A stretch of DNA of 22,515 nucleotides, from IMG/VR virus record IMGVR_UViG_3300017956_005040, positions 1 to 22,515 of that record; one strand, 5' to 3'. Shown in pieces: positions 5,878-12,988 of the stretch; the stretch's first letter is position 1; every line of letters starts with the position of its first letter. The position numbers and the translations under genes are program-made. The stretch comes from a virus. The notes under the pieces were generated by a model. The model was not told the DNA's origin, ran no database searches, and was given only the letters and a program-made list of their open reading frames with translations.

Positions 5878-8676
5878 CCAATCCATTACCTGATCATCAA
5901 ACTCTTCGTTAGCTAAAGCTTCGTTAAGTTCTTCATCGGTGCGGGTCTGTTGTTGCCCTGAGTCGTACTGGCTGAACTCTATTACTTCAAACGGCCAAGT
6001 TGATCCACGTTTGCACAATGTGGGCCACTCCCTGGCTTCTCGTTGACCACGATAGTGCTTAAAGTCGATTAGCTCAGGGTCGGTGGGGTCGGGGGAGAGT
6101 GCTATTCCGAACTCTGACCATCTGGACCAAACGGCTGAGCCAAAGGGGCGTAGGTCACGCTGACCTCCTGATCCCAACGGGGCGTGGTGTTCAATCCAGA
6201 GGGCGCAGTTGTATGTGTGTCGGATGTAATCTAGGAATCGGGCAATTTCAATAGATACTGATTCTGCTGTTCGTCCGCCTGGGTCGATGAACGATTTGTA
6301 GAGGGGGCCGAAGAAGAGGATGTCAGGCTCGATTGCTGCAACGTGCTCTTCTACTATTGCCCGGTCTTGTGGGGTTAGAAGGTTGACCCCGTCTGGCTTC
6401 ATAAGCAAGTGGGCATCCATGCCTTCGTGCATTTTGTATGCTTTGATGGAATCATAGATGCGCATTGATGTTCGGCGGATAATCCGTTCAGGGTTCTCCA
6501 AGTCAATCATCAGTGTTCTGGCTTTTGGCATTCTGTCTCTGCGGAATGGGTGAATGCCTGCGGCTGACATTAGCGCAACTTGTCGGGCAAGGGTTGTGTT
6601 GTGGGTAGGGATGAAACTTTCTCCAATAAGATAAGTGTTATCTGGGCCGTCCACAGAAATGCACAGCATTGGCTCTGGCTCGATTTTCTCCACAGCCGTA
6701 ATGTAGCGATACTTAGATCGTGGCGTCCGAAGGGGCTTGATTCTGTCTGACTTGCGCTGCAGGCTGAACACCGGCAAATCTGTGGTGAAATAGATTCGGT
6801 AGCGCTTTCCTACAGCTTTTCCGTTTAGTACACTGTCCCTTTCATTGAGGGTGGCCTTGATTCCAAATGTCATCAATAACTCATGAACATCATTGGCAAG
6901 TGCCTTGTTGCAGACGCAGAACTCTGAACTTCCCCCAGTGTCAATGGTACCATCAGTGTCCATAAGTCCCTGAAGTAGTGCTAGCCGCTGACTGTAGGAG
7001 GAACGCAGGTACTGCATGGGGATGCGCTTGTTCCCCAAGATTCCCAGTTCACGTAGTTGTGTTTGTAGCCCTAAGACACCCCACATAGGAACCTTACCGT
7101 TTCGCACTGAAGACTCCCTCAAGCGCACATCGTAGCTACCCGACACCCTGTCAATGATCTGCTTATCACTGTCAGCATTGGAGATACCACCGTTGGCGCT
7201 GTTCCCATCCCCAAGCCAAACACCTAAGGTGTAAGGGTCGACCAGAAGATCAGCCTCTGGTAGTTGAAGTGGTTCTGTTGTGGGCACAGCGTGATTTAGT
7301 GCTTTTGAGACTCTGTTTGAAATGAGACTATCTCTAATTTCGGCGGTTGTGCGCACCTTACCGACTCGCCGTTTTTCACGCTCTTTGATTGTTTCCGTGT
7401 ACCAGTTGTGTTCAGCGTCGGCGTCTACGTAGCTGCCGTCTGAGAAGTGTACACGGTATGAGTCAGGATTTGGTTCAACGGGGGAGACGTATGTGACGTT
7501 TACGGGGTTACCGAATCGGTCGATAACCTTATCTCCGACTTTAATGTCACCAAGTTTTGTCCATCCGTAAGGTGTAGGTATCATACTACTTATTGTAGCA
7601 CGCTTACCGGCACCTTCGGACGCAACTACGATTACTCGCTCCTGTCTCTCCAGCAGATTTGGAATCACCCAATCGTAGGATAGATCAAAGTCTGTCTCTA
7701 GGAACGGTGACCACTCAACAAGGTTACCGGTGTCACGGTGCTCCCGGTCCCGGGTAGACAAGAAGGTGTCTACTGAGGAGGCGACTCGGCCTGCGAGCAC
7801 TCCTTCCGAAAGATCAGTGCCTTGAAGGTTTTGCAAACTTTCAATTAGGGTGTCTAGGGCTGAATGATCTACATCTGATTCTTGTTCGGGGGTTTCGTCA
7901 AATGGGATGAGTTCGTTGGCTAGATCAGCACCCGAAGCGATAAGGTCCGCAACGTCCTTGAACTTCCCAGGCTTGAAAACCTTTACTTTGCATCCAGCAG
8001 CGAGAAGCTCGCTGTTGACGGCCCGAGCGTGAATGTAGCCGGGCTCGTCGTTGTCGCATATAATCGCAACCTTTGCCCCCGCTAGAGCCTCTGTGTGGTT
8101 CGAGGTCCACTTGTTTTGTCCTTCTCCTCCTGCGCCACCAGGGTTGGTGGTTGCAATATACCCAATAGATTCCAGGGCGTGAACGTCTTTTTCGCCTTCT
8201 ACAACATAAATTGTGTGACCGTTCATCTTGGCTTCAAGCACTTCAGGCAGACGGTACAAGGGCTTCTCAATACCGCTTGTGGTCCAGACCCATCCTCCCT
8301 GCCCATCGGGGGCACGTTGCTTGAAGGTTTTCTTTCCATCACTGTCAACGTACCGCAGCACTTCCATGACGAGGTTATCTGTGGCATCATAGTAGGGGTA
8401 CGACTCTTGAAGAGTTGCCTTCTTTTTTGGTTTTGTTGGAGACTGCTTAGTCTTTGGCCACAATTCTTGAGGGGTGACATCAATCGACTCACAAATTTCG
8501 TTCAGGTCACAACCGCCGCCTCTGAGACACTTCATCAAGACCTGACCCTGCTTGCCCACAGACACTCTCAGAGAAGGATTTTCATCATCAGCCCGACATG
8601 GGCAAGTTGCGTTCCACTGCTGCGGACCAGCCTTAGAATGATTAAGGCGTGCCAGCACGTTATCAATTGGGTCCAT
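5875..8676 (-). CDS. Primase-helicase (zinc finger, TOPRIM, RecA-like ATPase) interrupted by an intein
   Basis: Bifunctional replication protein of 933 codons, about 598 aa after intein removal. Zinc finger: Cys25, Cys27, Cys50 and Cys56. TOPRIM: VVEGEKDVHAL with Glu160, then ICDND with Asp208 and Asp210. Helicase: Walker A EGAGK358, completed by T694-TLARQ after splicing; ARTLMIDLENPERI; DILFFGPLYKSF (Walker B-like); and a WIEHHAPLGSGGQ stretch typical of RepA/AAA_25-type ATPases. It would lay primers and unwind DNA at the phage fork. The start at 8676 is chosen because GAAAGG lies 7 nt upstream; the frame continues to an ATG at 8718 with no ribosome site. It overlaps the end of the candidate loader gene by 14 bp. 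Its stop lies within the palindromic repeats. Confidence 0.92.
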   Translation of the reverse strand: MDPIDNVLARLNHSKAGPQQWNATCPCRADDENPSLRVSVGKQGQVLMKCLRGGGCDLNEICESIDVTPQELWPKTKQSPTKPKKKATLQESYPYYDATDNLVMEVLRYVDSDGKKTFKQRAPDGQGGWVWTTSGIEKPLYRLPEVLEAKMNGHTIYVVEGEKDVHALESIGYIATTNPGGAGGEGQNKWTSNHTEALAGAKVAIICDNDEPGYIHARAVNSELLAAGCKVKVFKPGKFKDVADLIASGADLANELIPFDETPEQESDVDHSALDTLIESLQNLQGTDLSEGVLAGRVASSVDTFLSTRDREHRDTGNLVEWSPFLETDFDLSYDWVIPNLLERQERVIVVASEGAGKRATISSMIPTPYGWTKLGDIKVGDKVIDRFGNPVNVTYVSPVEPNPDSYRVHFSDGSYVDADAEHNWYTETIKEREKRRVGKVRTTAEIRDSLISNRVSKALNHAVPTTEPLQLPEADLLVDPYTLGVWLGDGNSANGGISNADSDKQIIDRVSGSYDVRLRESSVRNGKVPMWGVLGLQTQLRELGILGNKRIPMQYLRSSYSQRLALLQGLMDTDGTIDTGGSSEFCVCNKALANDVHELLMTFGIKATLNERDSVLNGKAVGKRYRIYFTTDLPVFSLQRKSDRIKPLRTPRSKYRYITAVEKIEPEPMLCISVDGPDNTYLIGESFIPTHNTTLARQVALMSAAGIHPFRRDRMPKARTLMIDLENPERIIRRTSMRIYDSIKAYKMHEGMDAHLLMKPDGVNLLTPQDRAIVEEHVAAIEPDILFFGPLYKSFIDPGGRTAESVSIEIARFLDYIRHTYNCALWIEHHAPLGSGGQRDLRPFGSAVWSRWSEFGIALSPDPTDPELIDFKHYRGQREAREWPTLCKRGSTWPFEVIEFSQYDSGQQQTRTDEELNEALANEEFDDQVMDW
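6598..7602 (-). other. Intein 2 with LAGLIDADG endonuclease, class 3-like, in primase-helicase
   Basis: Protein intron of 335 codons (residues R359-N693 of the 933-codon frame), directly after Walker A Lys358 and before Thr694. Removal restores the perfect P-loop GAGKTTLARQ. The N-terminal block runs RATISSMIPTPYGW, beginning with Arg, which cannot act as a splicing nucleophile. Block B is DAEHNW (Trp425), block F MLCISVD (Cys672), and the C-terminus IPTHN (Thr691-His692-Asn693). This matches the class 3 Trp-Cys-Thr set, where the block F Cys starts splicing. Endonuclease motifs are DPYTLGVWLGDG and LLQGLMDTDG, acidic residues intact. Its first 30 or so nucleotides resemble those of intein 1, so the two are related, although their host proteins belong to different families. 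Confidence 0.92.
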
Positions 8677-9130
8677 CAGAGAACCTTTCCAAAATCCATG
8701 CCTCTCGTGTTTTCTCATAAATGGATGTAAACATTGTTCTGTCTGCGTTCGTGGTCAGCGCTGTTGCTCCAGTCCCGAGTCTGCGAATGGTCTGCGCCAA
8801 CACAGGATGAGGTTTTGCATAATCATACGTTCCAGCGTATATTTTCTGACCGATGGATTGCAGGATTGTCCAGGCTTCTTCAGGCTCAGGCGGAAGCTCC
8901 TCATCAGAGTTATGAGAAAGAACTTGTAGGCGCAACTCCCCTGGACGGGGCATCCACTTGCGGCCTGCCAGACCCATTTGCTTCACCGCAGCTTTCGTGG
9001 TGGCGTAATCAAGGTCTTGCACGAACTCCCAGTAACCTTGAGCCCTTGCTGTTATGCTGGCTATGTCTAAGGATTTGTCCCACGTCACACTCATGAATGT
9101 CACGAGGTCTTGGCACTCTTGTTTTTCCAT
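8663..9130 (-). CDS. Candidate replicative helicase loader (G39P/replisome-organiser-like)
   Basis: 155-aa protein, mostly helical. Residues about 17-70 (WDKSLDIASITARAQGYW, then LDYATTKAAVKQM and KWMPRPGELRLQV) follow the pattern of N-terminal domains of phage helicase loaders: Trp, a central L-x-DxDY-type helix, then P-x-x-GEL. The position immediately upstream of, and overlapping, the primase-helicase gene fits a loader that delivers the hexamer to DNA. This is inference from pattern and context, without a full family match. The ATG at 9130 lacks a Shine-Dalgarno site but sits 6 nt after a -10 box, consistent with a leaderless mRNA. Confidence 0.6.
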   Translation of the reverse strand: MEKQECQDLVTFMSVTWDKSLDIASITARAQGYWEFVQDLDYATTKAAVKQMGLAGRKWMPRPGELRLQVLSHNSDEELPPEPEEAWTILQSIGQKIYAGTYDYAKPHPVLAQTIRRLGTGATALTTNADRTMFTSIYEKTREAWILERFSDGPN

Positions 9131-9136
9131 AGCTAC

Positions 9137-9165
9137 AGGATATCACACTTTCTCATATTTGTCAA
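9137..9165 (-). promoter_or_regulatory. Promoter for leaderless loader/primase-helicase transcript
   Basis: Minus-strand TTGACA, 17-nt spacer, TATCCT, then GTAGCT and the ATG at 9130. The start codon lies about where transcription should begin. The -35 region abuts the T-rich tail of the SSB terminator. Confidence 0.7.
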
Positions 9166-9170
9166 TAAAA

Positions 9171-9195
9171 GGCAAAAGCCCCCCAAAAGGGGGGC
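9171..9195 (-). terminator. Rho-independent terminator after ssb
   Basis: Six C:G pairs plus one G:C pair (9178-9184 with 9189-9195) close an AAAA/TTTT tetraloop. On the minus strand the stem is followed by TTTTGCCTTTTATT. It lies 25 nt past the ssb stop codon. Confidence 0.85.
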
Positions 9196-9220
9196 CTCAA
9201 CCTTCAGACCTTTCCGATCA

Positions 9221-9667
9221 TCAAAAATCATCGAAAGGGTCGGAAGCGGGTACAGTTGCTCGACGCTGCGGAGCCTGGTTGCTACGTCCCTGAGGGGCCG
9301 AGCCTCCCTGCCCGTTGCCTCGACGGCGAGTCATCGTCTCAATCCCGTTGCAGCTAACCGCAATGTGATCTGCCACGATTTCAACGGTGGATCGCTTTTG
9401 CCCCTCGGTATCCTCCCAGGAGCGCTGTTCCAACCGTCCCTTGACTACGACAGGCATGCCCTTCTCTAGAACGTTGGCGGCGTCCTCGGCGGTGTACCGC
9501 CACGCACAAACGTTGAAGAAAGAGGTTTCTTCCTGCCATTCGCCGTTGGCCTGATATCGACGGTTTGACGCTACCGAGAAGCTCAGTCGAGCGTTGCCGT
9601 TCGGTGTGAACTTCATCTCGGGGTCTGCCGTGATGTTGCCAATTACTGTGATTTCTGCATTGCTCAT
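9221..9667 (-). CDS. ssb: Single-stranded DNA-binding protein
   Basis: 148-aa SSB with an N-terminal OB fold: ITVIGNITADPEMKFTPNG, then LSFSVASNRRYQ, FFNVCAWR and GMPVVVKGRLEQRSWED. A Gly/Gln/Arg-rich disordered linker follows, and the acidic tip DPFDDF is the usual docking site for partner proteins. It protects ssDNA at the fork and during recombination, and probably contacts the primase-helicase or recombination proteins through its tail. The start at 9667 has AGGAG five nt upstream; the frame upstream of it overlaps the promoter and was discarded. It is transcribed from a perfect consensus promoter and closed by a strong terminator, so it forms its own unit. Confidence 0.95.
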   Translation of the reverse strand: MSNAEITVIGNITADPEMKFTPNGNARLSFSVASNRRYQANGEWQEETSFFNVCAWRYTAEDAANVLEKGMPVVVKGRLEQRSWEDTEGQKRSTVEIVADHIAVSCNGIETMTRRRGNGQGGSAPQGRSNQAPQRRATVPASDPFDDF

Positions 9668-9704
9668 ATCGTCTCCTAACGTTTCTCTATTTGCAGATAT
9701 GTGT

Positions 9705-9733
9705 ATTATAGCACGGTGCGGGCCGGGTGTCAA
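9705..9733 (-). promoter_or_regulatory. Full-consensus promoter of ssb
   Basis: Minus strand TTGACA, 17 nt, TATAAT: both boxes match the sigma-70 consensus exactly. The leader to the ATG at 9667 is about 30 nt and carries AGGAG. Confidence 0.88.
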
Positions 9734-9746
9734 ATCAAACTATTGC

Positions 9747-9775
9747 TGGACACAGGTGGGCTAATATCGTAAAAT
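9747..9775 (+). promoter_or_regulatory. Promoter for leaderless small gene, divergent from ssb
   Basis: TGGACA, 17 nt, TAAAAT, followed 7 nt later by the ATG at 9783. No Shine-Dalgarno site is present, so a leaderless mRNA is likely. It is back to back with the ssb promoter. Confidence 0.65.
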
Positions 9776-9782
9776 ACCTGAT

Positions 9783-10004
9783 ATGAACGAAAACCGTGAA
9801 CAAGCCCGTATGGCTTTATATGATTACTTTGTTGACACTTTGGTAGACTTGGCTGACCCTGAAGAAGGCGAAGAGCCCCAATGCCGTGATGACATGATGT
9901 CTGTTGTGGCCATCCTATTTGAAGGCGCAGGACTTACTGCCATGAATACTGACGATGGGTCAGTCGTGTTTGAGTGTCTAGGTTTATCGGCCAGCGACTT
10001 GTAG
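9783..10004 (+). CDS. Small acidic hypothetical protein
   Basis: 73-aa protein, strongly acidic (DPEEGEEP and several DD pairs), predicted from its pattern to be mainly helical with a short C-terminal strand pair (NTDDGSVVFECLGL). I do not recognise a family. The promoter placed 7 nt before its ATG supports a real gene. Its 3' end overlaps the end of the convergent thymidine kinase gene by 21 bp. Small acidic early phage proteins sometimes inhibit host enzymes or mimic DNA, but nothing here shows that. Confidence 0.7.
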   Translation: MNENREQARMALYDYFVDTLVDLADPEEGEEPQCRDDMMSVVAILFEGAGLTAMNTDDGSVVFECLGLSASDL

Positions 10005-10589
10005 CCGCCTGTGCGCCATGAAGTGGCGTCGACACATGACCTGATACTCGACTAATGTTGAGTTGTCGATAACTTCATCTCCACCAGATGAAGCAGGCTG
10101 CCCCTCAATGAACAGTGCATTATGAGTAGCATGTTCCCCACACCAGCAGCGCATCTGATTGTCTAACTGCACTATCTTGTCGCACACCTCTAGAATCCTA
10201 GCCGTGGCTGTGAACAGGTTTCCTTTGTACGAAGTTAGCAGCCCGTAAGCGAACACTTCGATGTTCTTAAGGTCAGCGATTTCTACTAACTCATCAACTT
10301 GCTCCAGGCTTAAAAATTGTGCTTCGTCCACGAACAGGAACTTTAGAGAAGTTTGATTTGTGTGATTGTGAGAGTCGATAAGTTGCACAATTGAATCGTC
10401 TGGTTTTACACCAGTAGACAAAGCGACGCCGCCCATCCGACTTGAGCAAACTGATTCGCCCATTCTGTCATGACGGTTAATGAGAAGTACTTGGTCTGGG
10501 TAAGCACTTTCCAGGTTAAAGTGGGTTTGTAGTAGGTGTGTTGTTTTGCCAGATGACATTGTTCCGGTTAGAAAAGTGATGGTGGCCAT
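9984..10589 (-). CDS. tdk: Thymidine kinase (type II)
   Basis: Phosphorylates thymidine to dTMP with ATP. 201 aa. Walker A GTMSSGKT at 9-16, Walker B-like FVDEAQF around 87-92 containing the catalytic Glu, the lasso region following EVFAYGL and YKGNLF, and a structural zinc site formed by Cys148/Cys150 (CWCGEHATHNA) and Cys186/His189 (MCRRHF). The CWCG form is, from memory, that of actinobacterial enzymes. The start at 10589 has AGGA 5 nt upstream and follows the FmdB-like gene by one base, so the two share an mRNA. With ThyX it gives the phage both de novo and salvage dTMP synthesis. The 3' end overlaps the convergent small gene. Confidence 0.95.
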   Translation of the reverse strand: MATITFLTGTMSSGKTTHLLQTHFNLESAYPDQVLLINRHDRMGESVCSSRMGGVALSTGVKPDDSIVQLIDSHNHTNQTSLKFLFVDEAQFLSLEQVDELVEIADLKNIEVFAYGLLTSYKGNLFTATARILEVCDKIVQLDNQMRCWCGEHATHNALFIEGQPASSGGDEVIDNSTLVEYQVMCRRHFMAHRRLQVAGR

Positions 10590-10590
10590 T

Positions 10591-10809
10591 TTATTCCTGT
10601 TGGGCTGAGTTCCATAGGGCGGAACGCTCAGGACGGTATGTAGGTGCTACGGTTGCTGGAATAGGGGTTCCCCCATTAATTCGGGGAGCGCTTATAATTT
10701 TTTTGACCCCAGCACCGCAGTCTGGGCAAGTGGTTAAAGTGTCGTCAAACATGCTTTGGAATACTTCAAAGACTCCGCAGACGGCACAAGAATAATCATA
10801 CTTCGGCAT
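10591..10809 (-). CDS. FmdB-family zinc-ribbon protein
   Basis: 72-aa protein starting MPKYDYSCAVCGVFEVFQSM with a second knuckle CPDCGAG, the CxxC...CxxC zinc ribbon of the FmdB/CxxC_CXXC_SSSS family, then a Pro/Thr/Ala-rich disordered tail. The family is often called a putative regulator but its biochemistry is not settled. The frame continues to 10845, but ATG at 10809 lies 7 nt after a good -10 box and gives the usual MPxYxYxC start, so a leaderless start is chosen. An ATG two codons earlier (10815) is the alternative. It is cotranscribed with tdk. Confidence 0.82.
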   Translation of the reverse strand: MPKYDYSCAVCGVFEVFQSMFDDTLTTCPDCGAGVKKIISAPRINGGTPIPATVAPTYRPERSALWNSAQQE

Positions 10810-10816
10810 GTTCATT

Positions 10817-10845
10817 AGTATATTACCTTTTGGTAGTCTTGGCAA
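10817..10845 (-). promoter_or_regulatory. Promoter of the FmdB-like/tdk operon (leaderless)
   Basis: Minus strand TTGCCA, 17 nt, TATACT, then AATGAAC and the ATG at 10809. Each box has one mismatch to consensus. Confidence 0.72.
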
Positions 10846-10898
10846 GATCTATATTTGGTACCATATTGTTAAGTGCTGTTTTGCGATTGGGGGGGTTG

Positions 10899-12173
10899 GT
10901 GAAGCGAGGGGATTTTCTCAGGCGAGCGTCCAAAGCGACGTTTGTCTGTTTTTTGTTGTTAGCTTGGTTTGCTCCAGCTCAGGCGTGGGCGAACTCATAC
11001 GTGGTCACGGCTGAGGCTGACTGGTGGTTCACTGTTTCTGAAGAGTCTCTGGAGGTTGAGATTCTGGGAAATAGTAATGCGGCGTGCGCTGACTCCAATA
11101 GGTCCGATCCGTATTTGTGGCTGTACAACGACGATACGGGCGAGCTGGTTGATTTCAATGATGACGGTGCGCATAATGAGGATGCTCAGTGCTTTTCTTC
11201 TCGGTTGTATGTTGTTTTGGGTGCCGGTAACTACCGGTTGAGGTCAGGGTACTATCCTGTTGAGCAGGGCGTAGGGTTTGAGGGGCCTGCCCCGTATGAT
11301 TTAATTTCTTCCGTTGTGTTGCAAGGTGAAGACTTGGACCCTATTTCGCCGCCTGCAACGCAGCCTTTTGAGTCAGTTCCTAATGAAGAAATTGATGCCC
11401 CATCAACTACAACAACGACAACTGTGCCAACGACAACCACCACAACAACTACGACGACTGTGCCGCCAACAACAACCGTGCTGCTGACCACAACTACCAC
11501 CACTACAACAACGACGTTGCCGCCGGTAACAACGACAACGGAAGCGCCACTATCATCAACAACTACTACTGCCACTCCCACAACCACGACTACAACAACT
11601 ACAATAGCGCCTACGACCACTAGCACAACTACTACAACAACTACCCTGCCTACAACTACAACAACGGTGACAATTGCGTTGCCGCCAACCACCACGCAAC
11701 CATCAGAAACAAATATTTTAACAGCTATTGATGTAAGTGATGAAGATGTAGTCTTGGCCGGGATTGATGAGGCGGAGATAAAAGTAATCGAAGTCCTTCA
11801 GGAAATTGATTCCCATTTAGCAACTGAGTTTGCTCAGGTTGTTGACGGTGACGTTACCGTGGAGGATTTGCGAACGCTGTTAGAAGATGAGAGCTTTGAG
11901 GATTTACCGCCTGCCGCAAAAGACTCTCTAGCGATAGCTCTGTCTGATGCCCCTGATGAGGTGAAAGAAGAGTTTGAGGAAACGATAAATATTTTCTATG
12001 ATGGCTATGACCATTACACTCCAACTGGGTCCCGGGTTAACGTCGAGACTCGTCGGACAGTCGTTGCGGTTGTGGCAGGTGCGGGAGCGGTGGCGGCAGC
12101 GGGCCAATCTGGTGGGGTGGGTGGAATTGAAAATCATCTTAAAAGAAAAGCACAACACGGGGGGAACCGATGA
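10899..12173 (+). CDS. Secreted protein: PPC-like domain, Thr-rich stalk, C-terminal membrane segment
   Basis: About 424 aa. A signal peptide is clear: basic start (KRGDFLRRASK), hydrophobic core FVCFLLLAWFA, and likely cleavage at AQA or AWA near residue 31. Residues about 36-119 resemble bacterial pre-peptidase C-terminal beta domains (DPYLWLYNDDTGELVDFNDDGA, then SSRLYVVLGAGNYRLRSG). Residues 170-266 are almost pure Thr broken by Val-Pro/Leu-Pro, a stalk presumably exposed outside. An acidic helical region follows, and then a hydrophobic Ala/Val/Gly stretch (TVVAVVAGAGAVAAAG) with a basic tail, likely an anchor. The start is uncertain: GTG at 10899 follows a G-run, and the frame is open back to a TTG at 10830. 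It overlaps the next membrane gene by ATGA and heads the cluster containing holin-like genes. It may act in lysis, superinfection exclusion or surface display; none is shown. Confidence 0.75.
   Translation: MKRGDFLRRASKATFVCFLLLAWFAPAQAWANSYVVTAEADWWFTVSEESLEVEILGNSNAACADSNRSDPYLWLYNDDTGELVDFNDDGAHNEDAQCFSSRLYVVLGAGNYRLRSGYYPVEQGVGFEGPAPYDLISSVVLQGEDLDPISPPATQPFESVPNEEIDAPSTTTTTTVPTTTTTTTTTTVPPTTTVLLTTTTTTTTTTLPPVTTTTEAPLSSTTTTATPTTTTTTTTIAPTTTSTTTTTTTLPTTTTTVTIALPPTTTQPSETNILTAIDVSDEDVVLAGIDEAEIKVIEVLQEIDSHLATEFAQVVDGDVTVEDLRTLLEDESFEDLPPAAKDSLAIALSDAPDEVKEEFEETINIFYDGYDHYTPTGSRVNVETRRTVVAVVAGAGAVAAAGQSGGVGGIENHLKRKAQHGGNR
11406..11696 (+). repeat. Low-complexity Thr/Pro-coding region
   Basis: About 97 codons, mostly ACN, encode runs of Thr separated by VP, VPP, LPP, AP and LP. 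The synonymous codons are mixed (ACA, ACT, ACC, ACG), so this is selection for the peptide rather than a simple nucleotide microsatellite. Confidence 0.9.
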
Positions 12174-12370
12174 AACTTTTAAAGCATATTAAGGGCATTG
12201 CTAAGTCAATGTTTAAGGAAATATTTTATTTGGGGTGGACGCTGGCAGGCACTGGACTTGTCTTAATTACGCTGTCGTCTTCAACCTTGACCTACGGTAT
12301 TTGGATTTCGGCCGCAGGGCTAGCGTTGCATTTAGTTAGCATTATGTTTGATTATTTCGATGGAGAATAA
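12170..12370 (+). CDS. Small two-helix membrane protein
   Basis: 66 aa. A basic N-terminus (KLLKHIKGIAKSMFK) is followed by two hydrophobic segments, about 20-36 (IFYLGWTLAGTGLVLITL) and 43-60 (YGIWISAAGLALHLVSIM), and a short acidic tail DYFDGE. The ATG overlaps the previous stop (ATGA) with a G-run ahead. No family is recognised. Its place between a secreted protein and a holin-like gene suggests an accessory holin, antiholin or membrane partner of the stalk protein. Confidence 0.72.
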   Translation: MKLLKHIKGIAKSMFKEIFYLGWTLAGTGLVLITLSSSTLTYGIWISAAGLALHLVSIMFDYFDGE

Positions 12371-12371
12371 A

Positions 12372-12626
12372 ATGGATGAGATTAACAAACTTATACTTAA
12401 TACTGTAGGTAGAATTTTTGCTGTTTTTGTGATGAACGCTATGGCAATTATTGGAGGCTCCAGCCTTATTGGGGGAATTGATCCGTGGAAAGCGGCGTTC
12501 TTGGCAGGAGTAACAAGTTGCACAACTGTGCTGCAAAAGCTAGCCGCTGCTTACGCTGATGATGGTAAAATCACTGCGGACGAAATTGATTCTGCTTTTG
12601 CTTTAGGTCAGCATAAAAAGTCCTAG
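12372..12626 (+). CDS. Holin-like membrane protein 1
   Basis: 84 aa. Hydrophobic helices at about 9-30 (NTVGRIFAVFVMNAMAIIGG) and 39-55 (WKAAFLAGVTSCTTVLQKLA) are followed by a charged EF-hand-like tail (DDGKITADEIDSAF). It shares its overall plan with the gene at 12741-12938 (helix, short loop, Ala-rich helix followed by a K-containing end). Actinophage holins of this type are common beside lysins, though no endolysin is in the window. The start is supported by GGAG 6 nt upstream; the in-frame ATGs at 12348 and 12360 lie inside the previous gene. Confidence 0.65.
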   Translation: MDEINKLILNTVGRIFAVFVMNAMAIIGGSSLIGGIDPWKAAFLAGVTSCTTVLQKLAAAYADDGKITADEIDSAFALGQHKKS

Positions 12627-12668
12627 TTGGGTTTACATATTTGTACTGCTGGGCGTGCCGGGCATATG

Positions 12669-12713
12669 TGGTAGACTAAATATAGGCGACAGGGCAACCT
12701 TCCTGTTGCCTGT
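12669..12713 (+). promoter_or_regulatory. Extended -10 promoter and 5'-UTR stem-loop before holin-like gene 2
   Basis: TGG followed by TAGACT (12669-12677) forms an extended -10 with no clear -35. About 12 nt downstream, ACAGGGCAAC (12689-12698) pairs with GTTGCCTGT (12705-12713) around a CTTCCT loop, with one bulged G. The hairpin could be a 5' mRNA stabiliser or a weak terminator of the preceding operon. Confidence 0.45.
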
Positions 12714-12740
12714 ATTTATCCCCTAACAAGGAGAAGAAAT

Positions 12741-12938
12741 ATGGATGTTACCATCTATAAGCAGGTAGCTGAGCGGGCGCTCATGACTTTCGCACAGACA
12801 TTTCTGGCGATGTTCGTTGTGACTGACCTTACTTCAGCAAAGGGTGCCCTTACGGCGGCGGCCGCTGCAGGACTTTCTGTAGTGAAGTCGTTTGCTGCCA
12901 CTAAGATTGGCGATCCTTCTACCGCATCTGTCGTATAA
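12741..12938 (+). CDS. Holin-like membrane protein 2
   Basis: 65 aa with two hydrophobic helices, FAQTFLAMFVVTDL (about 12-25) and ALTAAAAAGLSVVKSFAA (about 32-49), and the tail KIGDPSTASVV. The pattern (A-Q-T-F-L-A, TDL, AAxAAGLSVVKS, GDPxTAS) is one I associate with small holins of actinobacteriophages, which permeabilise the membrane so that lysin can act. The ribosome site AAGGAG is 7 nt from the ATG, the best in this cluster, suggesting strong expression. It follows a stem-loop leader and precedes a separate promoter at 12954. Confidence 0.75.
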   Translation: MDVTIYKQVAERALMTFAQTFLAMFVVTDLTSAKGALTAAAAAGLSVVKSFAATKIGDPSTASVV

Positions 12939-12953
12939 TTTTTTACGCATCCC

Positions 12954-12982
12954 TTGCATGAGGTAGGGAAGTGTGCTATTAT
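12954..12982 (+). promoter_or_regulatory. Promoter of a candidate small RNA
   Basis: TTGCAT, 17 nt, TATTAT, located 16 nt after the holin stop codon and pointing toward a terminator about 60 nt downstream. Confidence 0.65.
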
Positions 12983-12988
12983 ATGACT

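Noticed and set aside
8095-8730. Plus-strand 211-codon frame antisense to the primase-helicase
   Set aside because: No ribosome site or recognisable motif, and it lies opposite the zinc finger and TOPRIM of a well-supported gene.
11252-11695. Minus-strand Val-rich frame opposite the Thr stalk
   Set aside because: It is simply the complement of ACN repeats (GTN codons), with no start signal or motif.
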